A stretch of DNA of 64,000 nt from Eilatimonas milleporae (GCF_003688555.1 NZ_REFR01000012.1:124001-188000), one strand, 5' to 3'; shown: positions 44,028-53,438, counted from the stretch's first letter. The notes: a model not told the origin generated them from the letters alone. Numbers and translations are program-made.

Positions 44028-44954
44028 ATGGCATTTCGCGTTTCGACAGCCGGCCAGCAACAGGTGATCCTGACCGGCCTGTTCCAGAACCAGGCCCGCG
44101 TCTTCGAGGGCCAGCGCCAGATCAACACCGGCAAGATTTCGGATGATTATGCCGGTCTGGCCGGCAACGCCAGCACCATCCTCGACAGCCGGGCTTTCCA
44201 GGCACGGGTCGAAACCTATCGCTCCTCCATCGATACCGTGCGCGGCAATCTCGAGGCCAACGACAATCAGCTCCAGGGCATGATCAGCGCCATGGAGGAA
44301 TTGCAGGACCAGATCCGCGCGGCCATCGCCAACAACGAGGCCCAGGGCTTCAGCGAGCTGCTCGACCAGACATTCAGCTTCGTCACCAGCACCCTGAACA
44401 CCAGTTTCAACGGCGCCTTCCTGTTCGCCGGCGCCGATACCGGGACACGGCCGGTCAATGTCAATACACTGCCGGACCTGGCGGCCTTGGGCACCGTGGC
44501 CGATGCCTTCGACAATTCCGATGTGGGTTTTCAGGCCCGGATCGCCGATGATGTCGACATACAGTTCGGCCTGCTGGCCGACGATATCGCCACGGACTCC
44601 CTTCAGGTCATGCTGGACCTGTACAATTTCGACACCGGTGCCGGCGGCCCCTTCGACGGCGAACTGACGGCGGCCCAGGTGACCGAGCTTCAGGCCCGCC
44701 TCGGCGATATCGACAACGCCATCGGCACCCTGCGGACCCAGCAGGCCAACAATGGTCTTGTCTTCGGACGCCTTGAGGTGGTCGACGATCAGCATGCCGA
44801 AACCAGGGACTTTTTAAGGATTTTCATCGATGAATTGGAAGGCGTCGACGTCGCCGAGGCCATCACCAATCTGGACCTTGACCGTGTGGCCCTTCAGGCC
44901 TCCTACCAGGCCGTGGCCTCGCTGAACCAGCTCACGCTGTTGAACTTCATCTGA
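44028..44954 (+). CDS. flgL: Flagellar hook-associated protein 3 (FlgL)
   Basis: A 308-residue flagellin-like junction protein. Its N-terminal flagellin domain (STAGQQQVILTGLFQNQARV then FEGQRQINTGK) and C-terminal helix (DRVALQASYQAVASLNQLTL) are both present and would pair to form the D0/D1 spoke. The middle contains GAFLFAGADTGTRPV, a common FlgL loop. AGGGAAAGGA precedes the ATG. It forms the second hook-filament junction layer on FlgK. No flagellin gene lies in the window. Confidence 0.95.
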   Translation: MAFRVSTAGQQQVILTGLFQNQARVFEGQRQINTGKISDDYAGLAGNASTILDSRAFQARVETYRSSIDTVRGNLEANDNQLQGMISAMEELQDQIRAAIANNEAQGFSELLDQTFSFVTSTLNTSFNGAFLFAGADTGTRPVNVNTLPDLAALGTVADAFDNSDVGFQARIADDVDIQFGLLADDIATDSLQVMLDLYNFDTGAGGPFDGELTAAQVTELQARLGDIDNAIGTLRTQQANNGLVFGRLEVVDDQHAETRDFLRIFIDELEGVDVAEAITNLDLDRVALQASYQAVASLNQLTLLNFI

Positions 44955-45136
44955 TCGCTCGGACAATCCGGAAAATGATCCTTGCGGCCCCCTTTGGCGG
45001 GTGCTGCCGCCGGCTTGCCTGCGGCCTGTTTTGCCTATGCCCGCCGTGACACGGTCTCCTTTGCGGTCCGCTCTTGGAAACCGGCGGTGTATGCGCTACC
45101 TACCGTCTCAGCGTCGGTTGCGGTGAAAGGGCGGTT

Positions 45137-45643
45137 ATGGCGGTCACGGATGATGTCTTCAGGGCGGGCATGCGCCGGCTGGGTGGTGCCGTTACCATTG
45201 TCACCACGACCGACGGCGTCCAGCGCGCCGGTCTGACGGCGACGGCGGTCACATCCCTGTCGGCGGCGCCGCCGCGCCTGCTTGCCTGCATCAACCGTCA
45301 GGGCGCCACATATGAAACCCTGTCGCGCGGCCGGGCCTTGTGCGTCAATGTCCTGTCCACGGCCCATCAGGATCTGGCCCGGCGCTTCGCCGGTCTCGAC
45401 GGCTGTGCCGAAACCGAACGCTTCAATGACGGCGCCCTGTGGGCGACCGGGGCCACCGGGGCACCGCGCCTGATCGATGCGCTGGTCAGTTTTGACTGCC
45501 GTGTGGACAGCATTCTCGATACCGGCAGCCACGGCGTCGTCATCGGTGAGATCGAGACCATTACCGTCGACGCTGAAGAAAGTGCGCCGTTATTCTACCG
45601 TGACGGGCATTGGGCCACACTGTCCGCCATCGCCGCATTGTAA
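45137..45643 (+). CDS. Flavin reductase-like domain protein (HpaC/RutF type)
   Basis: A 168-residue protein of the DIM6/NTAB flavin reductase family. It shows the FMN-binding N-terminal segment GAVTIVTTTDGVQRAGLTAT, the substrate-side ACINRQGATYETL, and the C-terminal GSHGVVIGEIE. Such enzymes reduce free flavin with NAD(P)H for a two-component monooxygenase or reductive reaction. The partner oxygenase is not encoded in the window. Start is ATG 45137, with AAAGGG six bases upstream. It lies about 180 bases after flgL and is probably not part of flagellar biogenesis. Confidence 0.9.
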   Translation: MAVTDDVFRAGMRRLGGAVTIVTTTDGVQRAGLTATAVTSLSAAPPRLLACINRQGATYETLSRGRALCVNVLSTAHQDLARRFAGLDGCAETERFNDGALWATGATGAPRLIDALVSFDCRVDSILDTGSHGVVIGEIETITVDAEESAPLFYRDGHWATLSAIAAL

Positions 45644-45833
45644 GCGTGTGGGGCTTTTGTCCTGCCTGTTCCTCTGTTCCGGTGGGTCCTCGCGCCGGCG
45701 CTTTCCTGTCCCATGGCCGCCGGGCAGGGCGGTCGCTTGCCCCTGTCTGGGGCCGTTTGGGGCTGTGGTGTGTCTGTGACACCCCTGTCCGCCTTGTGGC
45801 GGTCATGCATCAGTGGTGAATTTTTTAAAATGC
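45644..45833. other. Gene-free region after flavin reductase
   Basis: GC-rich spacer with no supportable gene. Toward its right end it turns AT-rich (TTTTTTAAAA near 45821-45830), where the GANTC/DnaA regulatory cluster begins. Confidence 0.5.
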
Positions 45834-45975
45834 GAATCGCTATATCTTGACTCTTGGAATCAATATGATTCGATATCTGGTGGTTGCGGCCCGATTGCGC
45901 TTCCCGCGACCGGGCCGGTGCCATGGAATGTCTTGAATCTTATTGATGAGTCAGGCATTTTCATATTTATCCACA
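45834..45975 (+). promoter_or_regulatory. Cluster of six GANTC sites plus a consensus DnaA box
   Basis: GANTC sites occur at 45834, 45849, 45857, 45867, 45935 and 45948 (six in 119 bases, against roughly one per 256 or fewer expected). The pair at 45857 and 45867 forms the palindrome GAATC-AATAT-GATTC. A consensus DnaA box TTATCCACA lies at 45967-45975, just before the DUF2336/histidine kinase operon. GANTC is the CcrM methylation site of alphaproteobacteria. Confidence 0.8.
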
Positions 45976-46053
45976 GGGCTCTCCCCGGCGATCGCGTCGC
46001 GGGGGCGTGGTCCGGGGCACGCTTGATGCAGCGTTGGGGGAAACGAGGTGGGC

Positions 46054-47196
46054 ATGGCGGCGACGCCTGTGACGGAATTGCTGAAACTGGCCCGGACGAA
46101 ATCGTCCGAGGCCCGCAGCCGTCTTATGGAGAACATCACCGACCTGTTCCTGTCCGAGTCCGGTCGCCTGAGCGAACATGAACGCGCCCTCATGTCCGAT
46201 ATTCTCGGCAAGCTGATCGGTCAGGTTGAGCAGGAGGTCCGCAGGGAACTGGCCGATGCTCTGTCCCGCAGCGGCATCGACCTGCCCGATATCGCCCGCC
46301 TGCTCGCCAATGACGAGATTGAAATCGCCCGGCCGCTTCTGGAACGCAGCGGCCTTCTGCGCGATCCGGACCTGGTCGAAATCATCCGTATGCGCACCGA
46401 CGAACACCGCATGGCCATCACCCTGCGTGAGGACCTGTCCGAACAGGTGACCGACGCGCTGGTCGAATACGGCGGCGAGGATGTCATCGAAAGCCTGTTG
46501 AACAATCACGATGCCCAGCTGTCCAAGCGGGCGATGGAATATCTGGTCGCGGAATCCCGCCGGGCCGACCGGTTTCAGGAACCGCTGGTCATGCGCGGCG
46601 ATCTGCCGGGCGATCTGGCCTACCGGATGTTCTGGTGGGTCTCGGCGGCCCTGCGCAAGCGTATTCTCACCGAATGCGAAATCGATCCGGTCAGGCTGGA
46701 ACACGCCATGCGGCGGGCCGCCGGCGCCGTCATCGTCGATCAGGACAGCGAACAAAGCGCCTATGTCCGCGCCCAGAAACTGGTGCGCCGCATGGCGGAA
46801 AACGGCGAACTGACGGTGCAGTTTCTCGTCAACGCCCTCAGACAGCAGCGCATCGCCATTTATGTGGCCGGGCTTGCTGAACTGGGCGGCATCAATTTCC
46901 GTACCGCGTGGCGTATCTTTTCCGACCCCGGCGGCGAAAGCTTCGCCATCCTCGCCCGGGCGGTCGGCGTCGAGCGCAATCAGTTTACCAACATGTTTCT
47001 TCTGGCCGTCCAGGCGCGCGAGGGGGCCAGCGCCAAGTCCCCCGGCGTGCTGAACAGTATTCTATCCCTGTTCGACGCGGTCAGCGAGGAAAACGCGAAA
47101 GGCGCGCTGCTCGTCTGGCAACGGGACAGCGCCTATCAGACCGCGATCGAAAATCTGGACCGCGTGGAGACCGCCGATCAAGGCGGCGCGGGCTAA
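46054..47196 (+). CDS. DUF2336-domain protein
   Basis: About 380 residues, almost wholly alpha-helical (repeats of charged helices such as LLKLARTKSSEARSRLMENI, EHERALMSDILGKLIGQVEQ), matching the alphaproteobacterial DUF2336 family of HEAT-like proteins. The start is ATG 46054 with GAGG five bases upstream; a GTG two codons earlier is an alternative. The molecular role is not established for the family as a whole. Its operon partner is a PAS histidine kinase 13 bases downstream, and the promoter region carries a dense GANTC/DnaA-box cluster. A scaffold or adaptor linked to cell-cycle or surface signalling would fit, but this is inference. Confidence 0.88.
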   Translation: MAATPVTELLKLARTKSSEARSRLMENITDLFLSESGRLSEHERALMSDILGKLIGQVEQEVRRELADALSRSGIDLPDIARLLANDEIEIARPLLERSGLLRDPDLVEIIRMRTDEHRMAITLREDLSEQVTDALVEYGGEDVIESLLNNHDAQLSKRAMEYLVAESRRADRFQEPLVMRGDLPGDLAYRMFWWVSAALRKRILTECEIDPVRLEHAMRRAAGAVIVDQDSEQSAYVRAQKLVRRMAENGELTVQFLVNALRQQRIAIYVAGLAELGGINFRTAWRIFSDPGGESFAILARAVGVERNQFTNMFLLAVQAREGASAKSPGVLNSILSLFDAVSEENAKGALLVWQRDSAYQTAIENLDRVETADQGGAG

Positions 47197-47209
47197 AAGG
47201 GCAGGACCA

Positions 47210-48919
47210 ATGGCAAAGGCAAAGTCGGGCAAGGCAGGCAATATCGTATCGCTCAGACGCGGACGCAAGGCGGACACGGACACCGGCGACCAACCCTTCG
47301 GCGCCAGCATCCGCCGCGCCGACCTCAGCGATCTGCCCGCCAACGAACAGTTGCCGGGCCTTGTCGATCGTCTGATCTTTGACGACAGCCTGCCGGTCTA
47401 TCTGGCCGCCCTTGACGGCACCATCATTCACCTGAACGAGGCCTATCGCACCCTCGACACCGCGCTTGGCGATTTCGCGCTGGCCCCCGGCCCGGTCACC
47501 GCCGCCGGCGGCGTGCGCGTGCCCAGCCTGCGGCCGCTGATCGAGGATGTGCTGGCCACCGCCCGGACCGTCCGCGCCGAGGAAAAGGTCATGGTCGCCG
47601 GGCGGGAGCGTATTTTCATGGGACGGCATATTCCCGTCACCAACGACATGGACGAAATCATCGCCGTCGCCGGTTATTACGAGGACGTAACGTCCCAGGT
47701 GCGCAGCCTGGAGGAAGCGGGCCGGTCGCAAACCCGCTTTCAGGATTTCGCCCGCGCCAGCTCCGACTGGTTTTTCGAACTGGACGGCGCCTTGCGCATC
47801 AAGACACTGTCCGAACGCTTTACCGCCATTGTCGGCCAGCCGGCGTCCCTGTTTCTGCGCTCCCGGTTCGAACAGTTCGGCGAGTTTTCCGGCGATGCGG
47901 CGGAAAGCGGGCAGGGTCTGGCCGCCATGACCATGCGCAAACCCTTCCGCAACCAGCTTTTCACCGTGGCTTCGGCCGGCGGCGAGCCCCTGAAATTCCA
48001 TCTGTCCGGCGTGCCGGTGTTTGACCGGGCCTCGGGCGATTTTCAGGGCTATCGCGGTGTCGGCATGGATGTGACGGAACGCTACCGCCAGGATGATGAA
48101 GCCCTTCAGGTCCGGCAGAATCTCGAAACCGCGCTGGCCGAACTGACCCGCAAGAACCTCGCCCTCGACGAGGCGACCGAACAGGCCCGCACCGCCCTGC
48201 GCGCCAAGTCGGAATTTCTGGCCGCCATGAGCCACGAGCTTCGCACCCCGCTCAATGCCATCATCGGTTTCGCCGACACGTTCGAATCCCAGACCTTCGG
48301 TCCCTTGCACGGCACCTATCTCGAATATGCGCAGGATATCGGCCGGTCGGGCCGTCACCTTCTGGGGCTGATCAACGATATCCTCGATGTGGCCGTGATC
48401 GAAAGCGGCGGCCTGTCCCTGAAACTGGACGAACTGCCCATTGCCGACATTGTCCGCAAGGCCACGCATATGATTGCCGACAGTGCCCACAAAAAGGGGC
48501 TGACGACCGACGGGTTCGATCCGGAAAGTGACGTGCTCATCAAGGCGGATGACCGGCGGGTGACGCAGATTTTCGTCAATCTTCTGTCCAACGCCATCAA
48601 ATTCACGCCCGAAGGCGGCAGCGTCGGTATTCAGGTGGACGCTGACGAGGCCGGCGGTATGGCCCGCATGACCGTGTGGGATACCGGTGTCGGCATCAAA
48701 CCGGCGGACCAGGGCCGGGTCTTCGAAAAATTCCACCAGGTCACCGATCATATCTATTCCCGGCGGCAGGAAGGCACCGGCCTCGGCCTGCATATCTCGC
48801 GCGAACTGGCGCGGCGCATGGGCGGGGACATCACCCTTGACAGCACACCGGACAAGGGCAGTCGTTTCACCGTGACCCTGCCGCTTGCCGACGGGACGGC
48901 GGACACCGATTTCATATAA
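47210..48919 (+). CDS. PAS-domain sensor histidine kinase, cytoplasmic
   Basis: A 569-residue hybrid-free kinase. The N-terminus is basic, then two PAS domains (about 50-170 and 185-300), a coiled coil (QVRQNLETALAELTRKNLAL) and the HisKA/HATPase core. The phosphorylatable His342 is in MSHELRTPLNAIIGF. N, G1 and G2 boxes are visible as VNLLSNAIKFTPEGG, VWDTGVGI and EGTGLGLHISREL, so it should autophosphorylate. There are no transmembrane helices; a soluble input signal is expected. The core resembles the PleC/DivJ group. No response regulator is adjacent, so the phosphoryl acceptor is unknown. Ends at a strong terminator. Confidence 0.94.
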   Translation: MAKAKSGKAGNIVSLRRGRKADTDTGDQPFGASIRRADLSDLPANEQLPGLVDRLIFDDSLPVYLAALDGTIIHLNEAYRTLDTALGDFALAPGPVTAAGGVRVPSLRPLIEDVLATARTVRAEEKVMVAGRERIFMGRHIPVTNDMDEIIAVAGYYEDVTSQVRSLEEAGRSQTRFQDFARASSDWFFELDGALRIKTLSERFTAIVGQPASLFLRSRFEQFGEFSGDAAESGQGLAAMTMRKPFRNQLFTVASAGGEPLKFHLSGVPVFDRASGDFQGYRGVGMDVTERYRQDDEALQVRQNLETALAELTRKNLALDEATEQARTALRAKSEFLAAMSHELRTPLNAIIGFADTFESQTFGPLHGTYLEYAQDIGRSGRHLLGLINDILDVAVIESGGLSLKLDELPIADIVRKATHMIADSAHKKGLTTDGFDPESDVLIKADDRRVTQIFVNLLSNAIKFTPEGGSVGIQVDADEAGGMARMTVWDTGVGIKPADQGRVFEKFHQVTDHIYSRRQEGTGLGLHISRELARRMGGDITLDSTPDKGSRFTVTLPLADGTADTDFI

Positions 48920-48980
48920 GCCGGGTCGGAAAAACCGGCATATCACCCGGGCGGTCCAATGGGGACAGGTTTGGGACGGG

Positions 48981-49020
48981 ACAGGCCCTGAACCATATGG
49001 TTCAGGGCCTGTATGTTTTG
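48981..49020 (+). terminator. Strong rho-independent terminator
   Basis: A perfect 32-base palindrome (48981-49012; arms of 14 bases around a CATATG centre) followed by ATGTTTTG, after the histidine kinase gene. It can also serve the convergent S10 peptidase gene. Confidence 0.88.
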
Positions 49021-49100
49021 CATCCCGTATTTTCTCCGGACTGTTTTTTCAGATCCGTTTTCAGGTCTGTTTTTCAGGCCTTGATCAGGGCTCCCGGGCC

Positions 49101-50666
49101 TCAGCGCCCGGCGATAAACGCCCGGATATCGCGCACCAGCGCCTCCAGCGACGGTTCGTGCACATACATCATGTGACCGGCCGGGTAATAGGTAAAGGTC
49201 ACGCGCCCCGTATCGATGCCATTGGCGTTAAAGGTGTTCTCGCTGGCGAAAAAGGGCGTGGCCAGGTCGTAATAGCCGCTGGCCACCATGACGCGGAAAT
49301 CGCTGTTTTCACGCATGGCACGGCCGATATGCGGCGCCACATTGACATATCCGGACGAATAGCGCCCGTATTCCGGCGCGGTCCAGTGCCGGCCCACACC
49401 CGATAACACTTCATACCGGCGGGTGATGTCGACGCCAAGCCGGGATTGCAGATAATGATTGATCGCGGCGGTATAGGCCGCGTCGATGCCGTAGGCCGAC
49501 GGGTCCGCGTCGAACCGTTCGCCGACGCCGTCATAATCCCGTCCCTTGTAACGCGCGTCCAGCCGGCCGACGCTGACCCCTTCGTCCCGCAGCAATTCCT
49601 TCATGAACCGCATGTTGCTGACCCGCAGGTTCGCATTGACGACATAGCTTTTGCGCAATCCCGTATAGGCGGACATGCGCGCCGCTACCCGGTCGAACTC
49701 CGCCGGGTCCAGACGGTTGCCCTGCAACAGTGCGCTCGCATAGTCGCCCAGGGTGAAGACCCGCACCTCGGCCAGATAATCCTGCAGGCTGTGGTCGCCG
49801 ATATCGACCTTGCCGTGATGGACGGCGGCCGCCGCCATGGTCGGCAGATAGGACAGATAGGGCGTGTCGTTGCCCGGCTGGTAGCGCGCCGTCTGGAAAT
49901 CCAGGATGCTGGAAATCAGCACCAGTCCGTTGATGGCGATATCCGTCCAGCCGCCCTGTAATTCCTTCATCAGGGCCGCGGCACGGGTGGTGCCGTAGCT
50001 CTCGCCGGACAGATATTTCGGCGAATTCCAGCGTTGATGTTTCACCAGCCACAGGCGGATGAATTCCGCGATCGACCGCGCATCCTTTTCAACGCCCCAG
50101 AAATCCTTGCCCTTGCCGGTGCCGATGGCGCGGCTGTAGCCGGTGCCGACCGGGTCGATGAACACCATGTCGGCCACATCCAGGATCGATGCCGGGTTGT
50201 CGATGATGCGGAAGGGCGCGGCGCCGTCATCCTCGGCGTTGCTGGGCACGGCGACACGCACCGGCCCGTACACCCCCAGATGCAGCCACAGGGACGATGA
50301 TCCCGGCCCCCCGTTAAAGATGAAAAAGACCGGACGTTCGGACGTGTCCTGCACATCCGTGCGCAGATATGTGGTGGAAAAAATGGCGGCCACGGGGGCG
50401 CCCGTCTTGTCGCTCAGATGGGTTTCCCCGGCAATGGCGCGGTAGCGCACGCGGGTTCCGCCGAAGACGCCGCTGTGCGCCGTTTCATGCAGGACGGGCG
50501 GCTCCACCGGCGGCGCGGTCTTCCCGGCCTTTTTGTCGGCCGCGCTCGCGGCCATGGCCGTCATCAGCGCAACCGTCATCAGGACCGCCTTTCGTCCTGT
50601 TTTTCGTCCTGTTTTTCCGGGCGTTTTCCGGGCCGTTTGCGACAGCCGCCCGCCTGTTGTGAACAT
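49101..50666 (-). CDS. Secreted S10-family serine carboxypeptidase
   Basis: About 521 residues. The start is ATG 50666: AGGGAGG lies eight bases upstream, whereas an ATG six codons earlier would place that site inside the gene. The N-terminus has a run of KTPGKTGRKTGRK and then a signal-like hydrophobic stretch (VLMTVALMTAMAASA), so export is likely. The alpha/beta-hydrolase triad is complete: Ser near residue 222 (GESYGTTR), Asp near 466 (GYYDLATPF) and His near 498 (PAGHMMYV); the oxyanion motif FFIFNGGPGSSS is also present. It removes C-terminal residues from peptides at acidic pH, consistent with peptide scavenging. It is monocistronic and convergent with the kinase operon. Confidence 0.93.
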   Translation of the reverse strand: MFTTGGRLSQTARKTPGKTGRKTGRKAVLMTVALMTAMAASAADKKAGKTAPPVEPPVLHETAHSGVFGGTRVRYRAIAGETHLSDKTGAPVAAIFSTTYLRTDVQDTSERPVFFIFNGGPGSSSLWLHLGVYGPVRVAVPSNAEDDGAAPFRIIDNPASILDVADMVFIDPVGTGYSRAIGTGKGKDFWGVEKDARSIAEFIRLWLVKHQRWNSPKYLSGESYGTTRAAALMKELQGGWTDIAINGLVLISSILDFQTARYQPGNDTPYLSYLPTMAAAAVHHGKVDIGDHSLQDYLAEVRVFTLGDYASALLQGNRLDPAEFDRVAARMSAYTGLRKSYVVNANLRVSNMRFMKELLRDEGVSVGRLDARYKGRDYDGVGERFDADPSAYGIDAAYTAAINHYLQSRLGVDITRRYEVLSGVGRHWTAPEYGRYSSGYVNVAPHIGRAMRENSDFRVMVASGYYDLATPFFASENTFNANGIDTGRVTFTYYPAGHMMYVHEPSLEALVRDIRAFIAGR

Positions 50667-50788
50667 CCTCCGTACCTCCCTCATGTCGGTGTTGGGCCTG
50701 ACCCGCGCCCCGGCCCTTGCCGGTGCCGCGCATGTGTGATGGGCCGTATCCCCGGCCTGCCGGCCCTTTTGCGAAAGCCGCGCCGGTC

Positions 50789-51547
50789 TCAGTAGGCAAA
50801 CTGTTCCGTGAAAATCCGTTCTTCCAGATTGTGGTCGCTGTCGAACAGCAGGGTGAATTTATGGTCGCTGGCCTCCTCGACGGTCACGCGGCTGACGTCG
50901 CGGATCTCATACATGTCGGCAACCGCCAGAACCGGGCGTTTTTCCGCCTCCAGCATGCTCAATTCCACCGTAACCGTGTGTGGCAGCAGGGCACCGCGCC
51001 AGCGCCTGGGGCGAAAGGCGGCAAGCGGTGTCAGGGCCAACAGGTTGGCGCCCAGCGGTATGATGGGACCGTGCGCGGACAGGTTATAGGCCGTGCTGCC
51101 GGCAGGCGTCGCCACCATGACACCGTCACCCACCAGCTCGGGCAAGCGCACCTTGCCGTCAATTGCCACGCGGATTTTCGCCGTCTGACGGGTTTCCCGC
51201 AGCAGCGACACCTCATTGACCGCCAGATGCTCGATGGTGTCGCCGGTGGTGGTCGACGCCTTCATGCGCAACGGATGCAGGGTGAAACTGTCGGCCCGGC
51301 CGATCCGCTCGACCAGATCGTCCTCGCGGTTCTCATTCATCAAAAACCCGACCGTGCCGCAATTCATGCCGAAAATGGGTTTTTCACTGGTCATATAGGT
51401 ATGGATGGTTTGCAGCATGAAGCCGTCGCCGCCCAGGACGACAATCACATCGGCATCCTTGACGCCCACGGTTTTATACCGGTTCTGCAGCGCCTTTGCC
51501 GTCTTGCGGGCCTCTCCGAACGCGCTGGCGACCACGGCGATCTTCAT
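50789..51547 (-). CDS. nadK: NAD kinase
   Basis: A 252-residue ATP-dependent NAD kinase making NADP. Start is ATG 51547 (MKIAVVAS), with GGGGGGAAAG upstream; the longer frame is unsupported. The catalytic GGDGF motif is at residues 39-43, and the conserved [28 protein letters not shown] and [10 protein letters not shown] segments are intact. Length is usual for alphaproteobacterial NadK. Cytoplasmic, essential. It lies 240 bases downstream of moaA on the same strand. Confidence 0.96.
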   Translation of the reverse strand: MKIAVVASAFGEARKTAKALQNRYKTVGVKDADVIVVLGGDGFMLQTIHTYMTSEKPIFGMNCGTVGFLMNENREDDLVERIGRADSFTLHPLRMKASTTTGDTIEHLAVNEVSLLRETRQTAKIRVAIDGKVRLPELVGDGVMVATPAGSTAYNLSAHGPIIPLGANLLALTPLAAFRPRRWRGALLPHTVTVELSMLEAEKRPVLAVADMYEIRDVSRVTVEEASDHKFTLLFDSDHNLEERIFTEQFAY

Positions 51548-51844
51548 CGTCAGCTTTCCCCCCTCTGGCCGCCCGCGGGGGCGGGCGGTCCCTCGAAATG
51601 TCATGCCGAATGGATATCATCATCCGGCCGGCGGCCCGCAGTATAGGCCGTCAATCCGCCATGACCAGCCGCAATCATACCGCACATGCCGTACCATTGC
51701 CTGGCACGGGGCTCACCATAATATCCGGCCCGCTGCCCAACCCCGTATCCGGCACACTGTCGGTCAAGGGGGCGGTCCGGTCTTGGCATGGTTTCGGGGC
51801 CTGACGTTGGCCCGGTTTCGGGGCAGGGGGCGTTCCTCGTATTT

Positions 51845-52834
51845 CTAGCCGCCGGTCACGCTCATATGCCGGTCGACCGTCCCGGTCATGCGGCCGGACG
51901 ACACGGCGAAATCATGGCCTTCCGGCTTGGCGCCGATGGCCTTGTCCAGAAGGGCGTCCAGTTGCCCGCGCCAGTCTTCCGACCGCAGGGCGGCCCTGAG
52001 GTCCACGTGATCGCCCTGGCCGAGGCACATGTAAATCCGCCCCGTACAGGTCACGCGCACCCGGTTGCAGCCGGCGCAGAAATTATTGGTCAGCGGCGTG
52101 ATCAGACCCAGCCGGCTTGCGCCCCCGTTCACATCCCAGTAGCGGGCGGGGCCGCCCGTGCGGTGCAGGCTGGGGATCAGGGAAAACCGCTCCTCCAGCA
52201 TGGGCAGGACGCCGCTCAACGGCAGATATCGATCTTCCCGGGCGTCGTCGATGCTGCCCATGGGCATGGTCTCGATCAGGGTCAGGTCATGGCCTTCGTC
52301 CGCGCACCAGGCCAGCATGTCCGGAATTTCGTGATCGTTCAGGCCTTTCAGGGCCACCATATTGATCTTGACGGTAATGCCGGCGTCCTTTGCCGCCGCC
52401 ACACCCGCCAGCACCCTGTCCAGCCGGTCGCGCCGCGTCACCTCGGCGAATGTCTCGCGGTCCCGCGTGTCCAGCGATACATTGATGCGCCGGACGCCGG
52501 CGGCCGCCAGGTCATGCGCCATATGGGGCAATTGCGTACCGTTGGTGGTCAGGGTGATTTCCCTCAGGCGGCCGTCCCTGACACGCGCGCCCAGGGCCCG
52601 GATCAGCCACAGGATATTTTTGCGCACCAGCGGTTCGCCGCCGGTCAGGCGGATACGGTCGACCCCGCGCGCAATGAAGGCGTCGCTCAGGCTCAGCATT
52701 TCCTCAAGCGTCAGGACCTCGGGCTTGGGCAGGAAAACCATGTCTTCCGCCATGCAGTAACGGCAGCGCAGGTCGCAGCGGTCCGTCACCGACAGCCGGA
52801 CATAGGTGATACGCCGCCCAAATGGATCGACCAT
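51845..52834 (-). CDS. moaA: GTP 3',8-cyclase (MoaA)
   Basis: A 329-residue radical-SAM enzyme that converts GTP to 3',8-cyclo-GTP in molybdenum cofactor synthesis. The start is taken as ATG 52834 (MVDPFGRRITYVRLSVTDRC), the conserved family N-terminus; the open frame extends far upstream without a ribosome site. First cluster: Cys20, Cys24, Cys27 (CDLRCRYC). Second cluster: CAGCNRVRVT with the later cysteine in YMCLGQG. The SAM region TGGEPLVR and the C-terminal double glycine (VTGG) are intact. The cofactor could feed the molybdenum hydroxylase at 2.7-5.4 kb. No other moa genes are adjacent. Confidence 0.95.
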   Translation of the reverse strand: MVDPFGRRITYVRLSVTDRCDLRCRYCMAEDMVFLPKPEVLTLEEMLSLSDAFIARGVDRIRLTGGEPLVRKNILWLIRALGARVRDGRLREITLTTNGTQLPHMAHDLAAAGVRRINVSLDTRDRETFAEVTRRDRLDRVLAGVAAAKDAGITVKINMVALKGLNDHEIPDMLAWCADEGHDLTLIETMPMGSIDDAREDRYLPLSGVLPMLEERFSLIPSLHRTGGPARYWDVNGGASRLGLITPLTNNFCAGCNRVRVTCTGRIYMCLGQGDHVDLRAALRSEDWRGQLDALLDKAIGAKPEGHDFAVSSGRMTGTVDRHMSVTGG

Positions 52835-53075
52835 GGACGCCGTTTTGTTCGGGGACGCATCGCCCCCGGCCCCGGATGATGTGTTGCAGCCGCTCACGGT
52901 CGCCATCATATGGGCCGGCGTACCGGGGGCGTCAAGCGCTTCACGCTCACAAGGATTTGATCCTGGCGGCGGGGCCGGTCCGGTCTGACAGATAGTCTTC
53001 GAATTGGTCCAAGGCTGGTTTAGGGATTGGTTTAGGGGCCGGTTTGCCGTCTGATCGGCGGGGCGGGGGCTTCCG

Positions 53076-53438
53076 TCAGCCTTCGTCGTCCAGCAGGCGG
53101 CCCAGTTCCTCGTCCACCTCCGATGCCGCGCGGAAAACGGCGGCATTGGCGCTGAACGCGGTTTCCGCGCGGATCAGGTCGACGGTGGCGGTGATGGTGG
53201 GGTCGGCGGTGACGGCCGCACTCAATGGGCGGCCCGATCCACCGCCGGGACCGTTATCGGGTCCGCCGGCGGGTGTTCCCTCGCCACCCGGTGTGGTCGT
53301 CGCCGGGGCTGGTCCTGATGCATCCGGGGGTGCCGACAGACTTTCGGACGTCGCCCGGATGATCCGGCGGGCGGCATCCTCGGCGTCACGCTCTGCCCTC
53401 AGCAATCCGTTTGCCGCAATGTCGGTGGCGGTGGTCAC
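53076..53438 (-). CDS. Small flagellar rod-like protein with low-complexity linker
   Basis: A 120-residue protein starting at GTG 53438, with GGAAG eight bases upstream. The two ends resemble the paired terminal helices of flagellar basal-body rod proteins: an N-terminal ATDIAANGLLRAERDAEDAA and a C-terminal TVDLIRAETAFSANAAVFRA. Similar alphaproteobacterial proteins are short and annotated as flagellar rod-like. The middle (residues about 35-85) is a glycine/proline/threonine linker (GPAPATTTPGGEGTPAGGPD). Real flagellar function is not proven; a degenerate or specialised rod protein is the best reading. It lies on the minus strand upstream of moaA. Confidence 0.6.
   Translation of the reverse strand: MTTATDIAANGLLRAERDAEDAARRIIRATSESLSAPPDASGPAPATTTPGGEGTPAGGPDNGPGGGSGRPLSAAVTADPTITATVDLIRAETAFSANAAVFRAASEVDEELGRLLDDEG

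Noticed and set aside
45834-45975. Chromosomal replication origin
   Set aside because: Only one consensus DnaA box is visible and none of the usual origin neighbours (such as hemE, parAB, dnaA) are present; a regulatory region is more likely.
47081-48946. 621-codon frame antisense to the histidine kinase
   Set aside because: Kinase boxes are intact on the plus strand; the antisense frame is a composition artefact.
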